Origin: Acholeplasma sp.
GTDB lineage: Bacteria; Bacillota_I; Bacilli_A; Acholeplasmatales; Acholeplasmataceae
Assembly: GCA_012837395.1 (NCBI GenBank)
Contig: DURF01000094.1
Location: forward strand, 1-13,307
Direction of reading: 5' to 3'
Length of the DNA stretch: 13,307 bases
Part shown: positions 6,869 to 13,307 of the stretch, piece by piece
Numbering within the stretch: position 1 is the first letter of the stretch
Layout: each line of letters opens with the position of its first letter
The notes under the pieces: model-generated
The model's database searches: none
Seen by the model: the letters and a program-made list of their open reading frames with translations, nothing else
What the model was told of the DNA's origin: nothing
Translations under genes and position numbers: made by a program

Positions 6869-6897
6869 ATTATAGCACTAATGCGAATCATTTGCAA
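6869..6897 (-). promoter_or_regulatory. znuA operon promoter
   Basis: On the minus strand: -35 TTGCAA (6897-6892), a 17-base spacer, and extended -10 TGCTATAAT (6877-6869). Transcription should start near 6862, giving a leader of about 25 bases with AGAGGA before the ATG. The operator at 6882-6896 covers most of the -35 and part of the spacer. Confidence 0.75.
6882..6896. promoter_or_regulatory. Fur/Zur-type operator (7-1-7 palindrome)
   Basis: TGCGAATCATTTGCA is a 7-1-7 palindrome with a single mismatched pair (G/T at positions 4 and 12). It shares the central AATnATT core of Fur, PerR and Zur boxes in Bacillus. It overlaps the znuA -35 element and spacer, where a bound repressor would block RNA polymerase. 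The operon's own fur-like gene is the obvious candidate regulator, so the loop would be autoregulatory. Binding is inferred, not shown. Confidence 0.7.
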
Positions 6898-6906
6898 ATT
6901 AAAAGT

Positions 6907-6935
6907 TTGGTTTTTATATACAAAAATGTTATAAT
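6907..6935 (+). promoter_or_regulatory. Promoter of the rimP-nusA-infB cluster
   Basis: -35-like TTGGTT (6907-6912), a 17-base spacer, and extended -10 TGTTATAAT (6927-6935). Transcription would start near 6942. AAGGGGTGA at 6952-6960 is the rimP ribosome binding site. This promoter is divergent from the znuA promoter, with the operator ten bases upstream of its -35. Confidence 0.7.
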
Positions 6936-6969
6936 ATATAATTGATATATTAAGGGGTGATTAAGAGCG

Positions 6970-7410
6970 ATGCGTATAAATGTTATTGAACAAAAGCTTA
7001 CTAATATTTTAAAAGATTATGAATTTAAAATATCTAGTATTAAAACAAAAAGAGAATTTGGAGAAAATATTTTAGAAATATTACTAAAGGGACCAAATTT
7101 AAATACTGATATCTTAGCTGAAGTTCACACAAAACTTTTTGAAGTTTTAGAAGATGGTGATTTAGACGATAATTATTATTTAGAATTATCATCAGTTGGT
7201 GCAGAATATCCCCTTACATCACTTGAAGAAATTAAAAATCACATCGATGTATATGTCTATGTCGAAACAAATAAATTTAAAGACTTTGGATATATCTTAA
7301 GTGTTGAAGATGATGTAGTTACAATTGAATATAATGCCAAGGGGCAGTTTAGAAAAATAAAAATTGAATATGACACTATCAATAAAATAAGAACTAGTGT
7401 CAAGTTTTAA
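6970..7410 (+). CDS. rimP: Ribosome maturation factor RimP
   Basis: RimP (146 residues) assists maturation of the 30S subunit. The family's most conserved stretch is at residues 70-82, YLELSSVGAEYPL, corresponding to the usual YLEVSSPGLDRPL; here the SSPG proline is valine and the following R is replaced. The C-terminal Sm-like domain (about 88-146) carries the expected strand pattern. First gene of the conserved nusA cluster, twelve bases ahead of nusA, which strongly supports the call despite the diverged sequence. The first ATG after GGGGTG is used; the spacing (10 bases) is slightly long but no better start exists. Confidence 0.92.
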   Translation: MRINVIEQKLTNILKDYEFKISSIKTKREFGENILEILLKGPNLNTDILAEVHTKLFEVLEDGDLDDNYYLELSSVGAEYPLTSLEEIKNHIDVYVYVETNKFKDFGYILSVEDDVVTIEYNAKGQFRKIKIEYDTINKIRTSVKF

Positions 7411-7422
7411 AGGAGAAAAGTT

Positions 7423-8490
7423 ATGGCAAACAAAGATTTATTAAACAATATTGGTGAAGTTGCTGAAGCAACAGGACTTTCAAACGAGCAAGTTATTGAA
7501 GCAATTACCGAAGGATTAATTGCTGGGTGTAAAAGAACACATGGTGTTAATAGTTGTCGTGTAGAAGTTAATGAAGATAAAAATGACTTAAAAGTATACA
7601 AACAATATATGGTTGTAGAAGACTATGATTTACAAGTTGATAAAACATATAGCCAAATGTTATTAAAAGATGCATTAACAGAAGATAAAAACGCTAAAGT
7701 TAATGAACTTTTAGAAATCGAAATTAATCCAAAAGAATATGGACATTACGCAATGCGTGATATGAAACAAAGATTTAATGATACAATCTTAACTTACCAA
7801 AAAAATAATTTATATGAATTTTTTAAAGAAAGAGAAAACGAAATGTTAAGAGCTCGTATTATTGATGAGTCTCCAACAACATTTAGAATTGACTTAGGTA
7901 GAGAAACAACACTTTTACCTAGAAGTGAAACTCTAGAACGTGATAATCTACATATAGGTGCTGATATATTTGTTTATGTTTCATCCGTTGAAATGAAACC
8001 AAAAGGACCAAAAATATATGTAACAAGAAAACATAATAGTTTAGTTCTTAAACTAATGGAATTAAATATTCCTGAAGTTGCAGATGGAACAGTTGAAATA
8101 GTGGGTATTAGCCGAGATGCTGGCGATAGATCAAAAGTTGGGGTTAGAACAAATAACCCACAAGTTGATCCAATTGGCGCATGTGTTGGTGAAGGTGGTT
8201 CAAGAATTCGTGAAGTTGTGCAAGCTTTATCTGGAGAAAAAATTGATTTATTTAGATGGAGTGACAACGAAAAGGAATTAATTGAAAATGCGTTACAACC
8301 TGCAGATGTTATTGCAGTTACTAAAGTTAACCCACGTGATAAAACTGCCCTTGCAATTGTACCAAATGATCAATTATCATTAGCAATTGGAAAACAAGGA
8401 CAAAACGTAAAACTTGCAGTTCAAGCTTCCGGATGGAGTATAGATATTAAATCTGAAGAAATGGCTGCTGAGGAAGGGATCTTATATTGA
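7423..8490 (+). CDS. nusA: Transcription termination/antitermination factor NusA
   Basis: NusA binds RNA polymerase and nascent RNA and controls pausing, termination and rRNA antitermination. This 355-residue form lacks the C-terminal acidic repeats of E. coli NusA, as expected for Gram-positives. Domain order: N-terminal polymerase-binding domain (1-130), S1 domain (about 139-203), KH1 (about 225-295), KH2 (about 298-350). The KH2 GxxG loop is the usual GKQG (323-326). The KH1 loop reads GEGG (256-259), where B. subtilis has GPKG and E. coli GMRG, so the usual basic residue is missing. AGGAG at 7411-7415 sits seven bases before the ATG. The stop TGA overlaps the TTG start of the next gene (TTGA), evidence both of coupling and that TGA is a stop here. 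Confidence 0.97.
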   Translation: MANKDLLNNIGEVAEATGLSNEQVIEAITEGLIAGCKRTHGVNSCRVEVNEDKNDLKVYKQYMVVEDYDLQVDKTYSQMLLKDALTEDKNAKVNELLEIEINPKEYGHYAMRDMKQRFNDTILTYQKNNLYEFFKERENEMLRARIIDESPTTFRIDLGRETTLLPRSETLERDNLHIGADIFVYVSSVEMKPKGPKIYVTRKHNSLVLKLMELNIPEVADGTVEIVGISRDAGDRSKVGVRTNNPQVDPIGACVGEGGSRIREVVQALSGEKIDLFRWSDNEKELIENALQPADVIAVTKVNPRDKTALAIVPNDQLSLAIGKQGQNVKLAVQASGWSIDIKSEEMAAEEGILY

Positions 8491-8756
8491 CAAAAAAAGT
8501 TAGAAAAATACCAATGCGTACTTGCGTAGTTTCTAAGGAAGTATTGCCAAAAAAAGAATTGATTAGAATTGCAGCCACTAAAGAAGGTGTTGTTAGTGTT
8601 GATACAACAGGCAAAGCACACGGACGTGGCGCATATTTAAAATTATCAAAAGCGGTTATTGAAAAAGCAAGACAAACTAAAGCCCTTGACAAAAAACTAG
8701 CAGTTAATGTTCCAGATGAAATATATGAAGAATTGTTAAAACTTGCAAATGATTAA
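8487..8756 (+). CDS. rnpM: RNase P modulator RnpM (YlxR, DUF448)
   Basis: A small basic protein of 89 residues. RKIPMRTCVV (6-15) and GRGAYL (46-51) are the two conserved DUF448/YlxR motifs. The B. subtilis homologue was reported to bind the RNase P RNA and modulate its activity, hence RnpM. The start is TTG at 8487, overlapping the nusA stop by four bases. AGGAAGGG at 8471-8478, eight bases upstream, supports this start. An internal ATG (residue 10) would remove the first conserved arginine and is unlikely. Its place between nusA and ylxQ is the classical gene order. Confidence 0.95.
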   Translation: MTKKVRKIPMRTCVVSKEVLPKKELIRIAATKEGVVSVDTTGKAHGRGAYLKLSKAVIEKARQTKALDKKLAVNVPDEIYEELLKLAND

Positions 8757-9090
8757 AATTTTAGGATTAGCAAGAAGAGCAAAAAAAATTATTATTGGAA
8801 CAGAATTAACTGTTAAGGGAGTTAGAACAAACCGTGTTAAACTAGTTTTATTAGCAATTGATGCATCAAGTAATACTAAAAAGCAAATATACGATAAATG
8901 TAGAACTTACAATGTCGATGTTGTTGACGTTTTTTCAAGTGATGAAATATCAAAATCAATTGGGAAAAAGAATATTAAAGTTATAGGTGTTATTGATGAG
9001 GGATTTAGCAAGACTTTGTTAAATCGAGCAAAGGAAGTGAAAAGTTATGGCCAAAAAAACAACAAAAAAAGTGAGTCAAAACAAAAATAG
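8749..9090 (+). CDS. ylxQ: L7Ae/L30e/S12e/Gadd45-family RNA-binding protein YlxQ
   Basis: About 113 residues, of the ribosomal L7Ae fold; family members bind kink-turn RNA. The N-terminus [15 protein letters not shown] (5-19) is the characteristic YlxQ start, and the middle part ([11 protein letters not shown]) fits the core strand. The last 25 residues are lysine-rich and look like a tail. I chose ATG 8749, which overlaps the rnpM stop by eight bases; a TTG at 8743 would add two residues. No clear ribosome binding site is seen, so translation probably depends on coupling. Its 3' end overlaps the infB start by 44 bases, an unusually long overlap for this operon. Confidence 0.9.
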   Translation: MIKILGLARRAKKIIIGTELTVKGVRTNRVKLVLLAIDASSNTKKQIYDKCRTYNVDVVDVFSSDEISKSIGKKNIKVIGVIDEGFSKTLLNRAKEVKSYGQKNNKKSESKQK

Positions 9091-10861
9091 AAATAAAAAA
9101 CAAGATAACCAGGCCGGTGAAAAGATAGTTATCTTTAAGGAAAATATGACAGTTCCTAATTTAGCAGAACAAATGGGAGTTTCAAATGCAGTAGTAATTA
9201 AAGCTTTAATGCAGTTAGGTGTAATGGCAAGTATTAATTTAGCATTAGACCGTGAAACTATTGAACTAGTTGCCTTAGAATTAGGTTATGAAGTTCAAGA
9301 TGAAGTTGTAACTGATGTTTTAAGATATGATGAATTTGTTATTGAAGATGAAGAAAAAGATTTGAAATTAAGACCAGCTGTGGTTACTGTAATGGGGCAT
9401 GTTGACCATGGTAAAACAACGCTTTTAGATACTATTAGAAAATCGCGTGTCACAGCCGGAGAGCATGGTGGAATCACACAACACATAGGTGCGTACCAAG
9501 TTGATAGAAATGGTAAAAAAATTACTTTTATAGATACACCTGGGCATGCCGCATTTACTGAAATGCGTAAAAGAGGTGCTGGTGTAACAGATATTGTAAT
9601 ATTAGTTGTTGCAGCAGATGATGGAGTAATGCCACAAACGCTTGAAGCACTTGATCACGCTAAAGCTGCTAATGCAAAAATAATTGTTGCAGTTAATAAA
9701 ATTGATCGTCCAACTGCAAACCCAGACCAAGTAATGTCAGAATTATCTAATTATGGATTATTACCAGAAGAATGGGGTGGAGATACACCATATATTAAAA
9801 TTTCAGCATTAAAAAATGAAGGAATTGATAAATTACTAGATTTAATTGATCTTATTGCTGAAATAGAAGAATATAAAGCAAATCCAAACCGTGAAGCTAG
9901 AGGAACAGTTATTGAAGCCAAACTTGATAAAGGTCGTGGTGTGGTAGCAACTCTTATTGTACAGAGTGGAACTTTAAAAGTTGGTGACAACGTTGTTGTT
10001 GGTACTACATACGGCAAAGTAAGAACAATGGAAGATGACTTAAAAAACCGATTTAAAGAAGCAACGCCATCTCAACCAGTTGAAATTACAGGTTTAAATG
10101 AAATTCCAAAAGCTGGTGACATTTTTATGGCGTTTGAAGACGAAAGAACTACTCGTCAAATTGCAGAAAAACGTCTCACTTTAGAAAAAGAAGGCGAAGA
10201 CCAAGCAATGCGAGCTTCACTCGAAAACGTCTTTAAAAACTTAGGCGATGAAACAAAAGAATTAAATTTACTTATTAAAGCAGATACCCAAGGATCAATT
10301 GAAGCTTTAAGAAATGTTTTAATGACAATTGATGTAGAAGGTTTAAATATTCACATTGTAAGAGCAAGCGTTGGTGCAATTAGTGAAAATGATATAATTC
10401 TAGCAAGTGCGTCAAATGCGATTGTAATTGGATTTAGTGTAAGACCAACCGGTAACGTACGTGAAATTGCAAAACAAGAAGGCGTTGAAATTAGACTTTA
10501 TAATGTAATTTATCGTGTTGCTGAAGAAATTGAACAAGCACTAAAAGGAATGTTAGAACCTACCTTTGAAGAAGTTGTAATTGGACAAGTTGAAGTTAGA
10601 GATATTTTTAAATCTTCAAAAGTTGGAACTATTGCAGGTGGTTATGTAACTGATGGAATTGTTAAACGTGATTCACTAGTTAGATTAATTCGTGAAGGTG
10701 TTGTTATATATGAAGGAAGACTTGCGTCACTAAAACGTTTTAAAGACGACGTACGTGAAGTAAGACAAGGATATGAATGTGGACTTTCAATCGTCAATTA
10801 TAACGATATTAAAGTTAATGACGTAATTGAAGTTTCAGAACTAAAAGAAGTTGAGGTGTAA
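9047..10861 (+). CDS. infB: Translation initiation factor IF-2
   Basis: IF2 is the GTPase that brings initiator fMet-tRNA to the 30S subunit and promotes subunit joining. At 604 residues it is a compact form with a very short lysine/asparagine-rich N-terminus (1-26), as in mollicutes, against 716 in B. subtilis. An IF2-N domain follows (about 28-82). G-domain motifs: G1 GHVDHGKTT (117-125), switch [11 protein letters not shown] (141-150), G3 DTPGH (163-167), G4 NKID (217-220), G5 SAL (253-255). Domain II starts near 285, domain III carries [11 protein letters not shown] (411-421), and the C-terminal fMet-tRNA-binding domain runs to the end. AGGAAGTGA at 9032-9040 gives a strong start signal inside ylxQ. 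The gene ends two bases before the rbfA ATG. Confidence 0.98.
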   Translation: MAKKTTKKVSQNKNRNKKQDNQAGEKIVIFKENMTVPNLAEQMGVSNAVVIKALMQLGVMASINLALDRETIELVALELGYEVQDEVVTDVLRYDEFVIEDEEKDLKLRPAVVTVMGHVDHGKTTLLDTIRKSRVTAGEHGGITQHIGAYQVDRNGKKITFIDTPGHAAFTEMRKRGAGVTDIVILVVAADDGVMPQTLEALDHAKAANAKIIVAVNKIDRPTANPDQVMSELSNYGLLPEEWGGDTPYIKISALKNEGIDKLLDLIDLIAEIEEYKANPNREARGTVIEAKLDKGRGVVATLIVQSGTLKVGDNVVVGTTYGKVRTMEDDLKNRFKEATPSQPVEITGLNEIPKAGDIFMAFEDERTTRQIAEKRLTLEKEGEDQAMRASLENVFKNLGDETKELNLLIKADTQGSIEALRNVLMTIDVEGLNIHIVRASVGAISENDIILASASNAIVIGFSVRPTGNVREIAKQEGVEIRLYNVIYRVAEEIEQALKGMLEPTFEEVVIGQVEVRDIFKSSKVGTIAGGYVTDGIVKRDSLVRLIREGVVIYEGRLASLKRFKDDVREVRQGYECGLSIVNYNDIKVNDVIEVSELKEVEV

Positions 10862-10863
10862 AT

Positions 10864-11205
10864 ATGTCAATTACAACCGAAAGATTATCGAGTTTAATTC
10901 AAAGAGAATTAGCTCCAATTGTTAACTCAACAATTCAAAATGATAAAATCGGCTATATAAACCTAACTGAAGTAAGAGTTACAAAAGATTTAAAAACAGC
11001 TAAAGTATATTACACAATATTAAGTGATGATGAAGATGTATTAGAATTAGCAAATAACTTCTTAACAAAGTTTAACGGAACAATTAGAATGGAACTTGCT
11101 AAAAAAATAAGAAACATAAGAAAAATACCAGAGCTTAACTTTGTTTATGATGAAGCATTAGCTTATGGTAATCATATTGACAAATTGTTAAAAGAAATAA
11201 AGTAA
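10864..11205 (+). CDS. rbfA: 30S ribosome-binding factor RbfA
   Basis: RbfA (113 residues) is a cold-shock-associated KH-like factor needed for late maturation of the 16S rRNA 5' end. Recognisable family parts are the N-terminal helix with LIQRELAPI, the strand segment TEVRVTKDLKTAKVYYTI (36-53), and the C-terminal PELNFVYDEALAYGNHID, which matches the usual P-x-L-x-F-x-D-x-S...G-x-x-I. The canonical alanine-rich KH turn is not obvious. GAGGTG (10853-10858), inside the end of infB, lies five bases before the ATG. The stop codon lies within a hairpin followed by a U-tract, so it is the last gene of the cluster. In many Firmicutes truB and ribF would follow; they are not here. Confidence 0.95.
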   Translation: MSITTERLSSLIQRELAPIVNSTIQNDKIGYINLTEVRVTKDLKTAKVYYTILSDDEDVLELANNFLTKFNGTIRMELAKKIRNIRKIPELNFVYDEALAYGNHIDKLLKEIK

Positions 11206-11229
11206 CGCTTGTTACTTTTTTCTTTTTAA
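11199..11229 (+). terminator. Small intrinsic terminator at the end of rbfA
   Basis: AAAGTAAC (11199-11206) pairs with GTTACTTT (11211-11218) around a GCTT loop and is followed by TTTCTTTTT. The stem is only eight bp and AT-rich, and it contains the rbfA stop codon. It may act as a leaky terminator; the priA promoter starts within it. Confidence 0.6.
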
Positions 11230-11237
11230 CTTATAAT
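11209..11237 (+). promoter_or_regulatory. priA promoter
   Basis: -35 TTGTTA (11209-11214), exactly 17 bases, then a perfect -10 TATAAT (11232-11237). The -35 falls within the loop and right arm of the rbfA terminator hairpin. Transcription would begin near 11244, so the mRNA would start directly at the AGGTGAT ribosome binding site (11246-11252). Confidence 0.6.
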
Positions 11238-11256
11238 AATAATGCAGGTGATAAAA

Positions 11257-13307
11257 TTGTTTGCAAGAGTTTTAATTGACGTAAAAGCAAAAGAACTAAA
11301 TCGTTTATTTGATTATATTATTCCTAATGAGGAATTATCATCAATAGATAAAGGAATGCGAGTTATCGTTCCTTTTGGTGAGCAAAAAAGATTAGGATTT
11401 GTTATTGATATAGTTGAAGAAAGTGACCTTGCGACAAAAAAAATTATTGAAGTTTTAGATATTACTCCAACGATATCTTTAGAATCATTTAAATATATCG
11501 AGTTTTTAAGTAAAACAAATTTAACGTTATATATTAATATTATTGAAACAATTCTACCCAAAGAACTTTTTATTGATTATGAACAATATTTAATTGTGAA
11601 GGATTATGAAAGAATTCCTAATGATTTAAAAGTGTTTTTTAATAATAAAGAAAAAGTCTTACTTACTAAAGAGTTAAAAGAAAAAAGATATATCATTACT
11701 AAATTGTTAAAAGAAGATATTTTATTATTAAAAAGAGAATATAAGAAAAAAGCAAAAATAAAAACTATTCGAGGAATAAGATATAATGATATTACTCATA
11801 CTTATAATAGGTATAACAATTATTTAGATTTAATAAGTTTTGTTAAAGAAAATCCAGATTTAACAGTTACTGATATATCTAATGCTGGTTTTAGCACAAG
11901 TTCAATAAATACATTAATTAAAAATAATGTATTTATTACTAACGAAGTAGTAGTTGAAAGGACTGTTGACTTTATAAAAACTAACGATGTTCCAAAACAT
12001 CAACTTAATGAAGAACAAAAATATGCATTTAATGAAATTAAAAAAACTTTAAACAAAAATAAAGTTCATCTACTACATGGAATAACCGGATCAGGAAAAA
12101 CTGAAATTTATATGCACTTAATTGAAGAAGTATTAAAACAAAATAAGAAAGTCTTATATTTAGTACCTGAAATTACTTTAGTAGCGCCAACAGTTAGATA
12201 TTTAAAAAGCCGTTTTAATGAAGAAATTACTCATTACAACAGTAATTTATCAAAAGGTGAACGTCATGATGCTTGGTATAAAATAATTGAAAATGAAGCT
12301 AAAATCATTGTTGGAACTAGAAGTTCAACCTTCCTTCCGATCAATGATTTAGGAATTATTATTGTTGATGAAGAACATGATAATTCATATAATCAATATG
12401 ACCGTGTACAATATAATTTAATCGATATTTTAAAAATAAAATCAAAACATCACAATATCCCTATTGTCTTAGGTAGTGCAACGCCAAAGATAAGTAGTAT
12501 GTATTATGCTAAAAACGGGAAATATAACTTATTAGAATTAACTAAAAGAGCAACTAACGCACCACTACCAAAAATAACGTTTGTAGATATGAGAGAAGAA
12601 TTAATGAATGGAAATATTGAAATATTTTCAAAAATTCTCAAACAAAAAATTCAAGATCGTATTAATAAAAACGAACAAACAATTTTATTGTATAACAGAA
12701 AAGGTTACGCTTCATTTTTATTATGCAGAACATGTGGACATGTTCCAAAGTGTCCAAACTGTGATGTTTCATTAACATATTACAAAGATACTAATGAACT
12801 TAAATGTTCTTATTGTAAACATAAAGAAACAAGAAGTAATACATGTTCAAGTTGTGGAAGTAACAAAGTTGGTGAAGTAGGACTTGGCGTTGAGCAAGTT
12901 TATGAAAAGGTTAAACAAACTTACAAAGATGCGAAAGTTTTATTAATGGATGCTAAATCAACTTCTAAAAAAGGTAGTCATGAAAAATTATGGTTAGACT
13001 TTAAAGACCACAAATATGATATTTTAGTTGGAACACAAATGGTCTCAAAAGGGCTAGATTTTCCTAATGTAACATTAGTAGGAGTTTTAATGGCTGATTT
13101 GGAATTAAAAGTACCAAACTACTTAGCTTCAGAACAAACATATAATTTATTAACACAAATGGTTGGTAGAAGTGGCAGAAAATCTTACGGTGAAGCAATC
13201 ATTCAAGGTTATGATCTTTCTAACTATGCAATTAGTTCGGTTGATAAACCATATGATGACTTTTACAAACAAGCTATTTATTTTAGAGAAGTTTCAAAAT
13301 ATGAACC
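11257..13307 (+). CDS. priA: Primosomal protein N' (replication restart helicase PriA), C-terminus beyond the window
   Basis: PriA recognises stalled forks and D-loops, unwinds with 3'-5' polarity and starts primosome loading. 683 residues are visible of roughly 730-800. The N-terminal 3'-DNA-binding domain begins FARVLIDVKAKELNRLFDY. Helicase motifs: Walker A GITGSGKTE (275-283), DEEH (371-374), GSATP (406-410), GTQMVSKGLDF (592-602) and motif VI QMVGRSGR (634-641). Eight cysteines (490, 493, 499, 502, 517, 520, 530, 533) form the two zinc sites inserted in the second RecA lobe. I chose the TTG start at 11257 because AGGTG lies six bases upstream. In-frame ATG 11242 and GTG 11248 would add up to five residues, but they lie at or before the predicted transcription start and lack a ribosome binding site. 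No stop before the window end. Confidence 0.96.
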   Translation, partial: MFARVLIDVKAKELNRLFDYIIPNEELSSIDKGMRVIVPFGEQKRLGFVIDIVEESDLATKKIIEVLDITPTISLESFKYIEFLSKTNLTLYINIIETILPKELFIDYEQYLIVKDYERIPNDLKVFFNNKEKVLLTKELKEKRYIITKLLKEDILLLKREYKKKAKIKTIRGIRYNDITHTYNRYNNYLDLISFVKENPDLTVTDISNAGFSTSSINTLIKNNVFITNEVVVERTVDFIKTNDVPKHQLNEEQKYAFNEIKKTLNKNKVHLLHGITGSGKTEIYMHLIEEVLKQNKKVLYLVPEITLVAPTVRYLKSRFNEEITHYNSNLSKGERHDAWYKIIENEAKIIVGTRSSTFLPINDLGIIIVDEEHDNSYNQYDRVQYNLIDILKIKSKHHNIPIVLGSATPKISSMYYAKNGKYNLLELTKRATNAPLPKITFVDMREELMNGNIEIFSKILKQKIQDRINKNEQTILLYNRKGYASFLLCRTCGHVPKCPNCDVSLTYYKDTNELKCSYCKHKETRSNTCSSCGSNKVGEVGLGVEQVYEKVKQTYKDAKVLLMDAKSTSKKGSHEKLWLDFKDHKYDILVGTQMVSKGLDFPNVTLVGVLMADLELKVPNYLASEQTYNLLTQMVGRSGRKSYGEAIIQGYDLSNYAISSVDKPYDDFYKQAIYFREVSKYE

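Noticed and set aside
8481..8540. Possible TGA-as-tryptophan code, which would extend nusA past its TGA
   Set aside because: No in-frame TGA occurs inside the long genes, tryptophan is TGG throughout, and the TTG start of rnpM with its ribosome binding site sits exactly on the nusA TGA.
7407..10017. Minus-strand open frames within nusA, rnpM and infB (7407-7601, 7974-8267, 8421-8692, 9295-9486, 9751-10017)
   Set aside because: All are shadows of strongly conserved plus-strand genes; none has start signals or a recognisable domain.
11313..11561. Minus-strand open frame within the priA N-terminus
   Set aside because: Antisense to a clear PriA domain, with no translation signals.
1..13307. CRISPR arrays, tRNA or rRNA genes, riboswitches, phage or toxin-antitoxin modules
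   Set aside because: No regularly spaced repeats, cloverleaf or conserved riboswitch cores were seen; the intergenic gaps are mostly under 140 bases (the longest is about 250 bases, 778-1031) and are explained by promoters, an operator, terminators and hairpins.

Overview
The window comes from a very AT-rich, low-GC Gram-positive bacterium. The gene content and style (RNase J, a Gram-positive rimP-nusA-ylxR-ylxQ-infB-rbfA cluster, compact IF2 and NusA, AGGAGG-type ribosome binding sites, extended -10 promoters) suggest a mollicute relative that keeps the standard code, such as the Acholeplasma/Izemoplasma group, or a nearby Bacilli/Erysipelotrichia lineage. The long genes contain no in-frame TGA, tryptophan is TGG, and nusA stops at TGA, so the Mycoplasma code does not apply. 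The taxonomic placement is inference from style, not from a search.

Layout. Positions 1-777 (minus) hold a TnpB-type protein of the IS200/IS605 superfamily, cut by the window edge. Behind its start lies a promoter and a nested hairpin that may be the left end of the element. Positions 986-2717 (minus) hold rnjA (RNase J) with a strong terminator. A divergently transcribed Cof-type HAD phosphatase (2818-3597, plus) runs tail to tail into coaD (3581-4066, minus), and the two reading frames overlap. Positions 4119-6836 (minus) form a zinc-uptake operon, znuA-znuC-znuB followed by a short Fur-family regulator. The genes are packed with 1-base gaps or small overlaps, and a 7-1-7 Fur/Zur-type operator sits on the znuA promoter. 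Divergent from it, 6970-11205 (plus) is the transcription/translation cluster rimP, nusA, rnpM(ylxR), ylxQ, infB, rbfA, ending in a small hairpin with a U-tract. Positions 11257-13307 (plus) are priA, cut by the right edge.

How it fits together. The zinc operon looks self-contained: a lipoprotein catches metal, an ABC pump imports it, and the last gene encodes the likely sensor that would close the promoter through the operator. The nusA-infB cluster couples ribosome maturation (RimP, RbfA), transcription elongation (NusA), RNase P modulation (RnpM) and initiation (IF2). rnjA, coaD and priA are core housekeeping genes. I see no clear sign of an undescribed multi-gene system. The points most worth a second look are the TnpB element end, the Zur-type operator, the unusual KH1 loop of NusA, the short Fur-family protein, and several overlapping gene/terminator/promoter arrangements.
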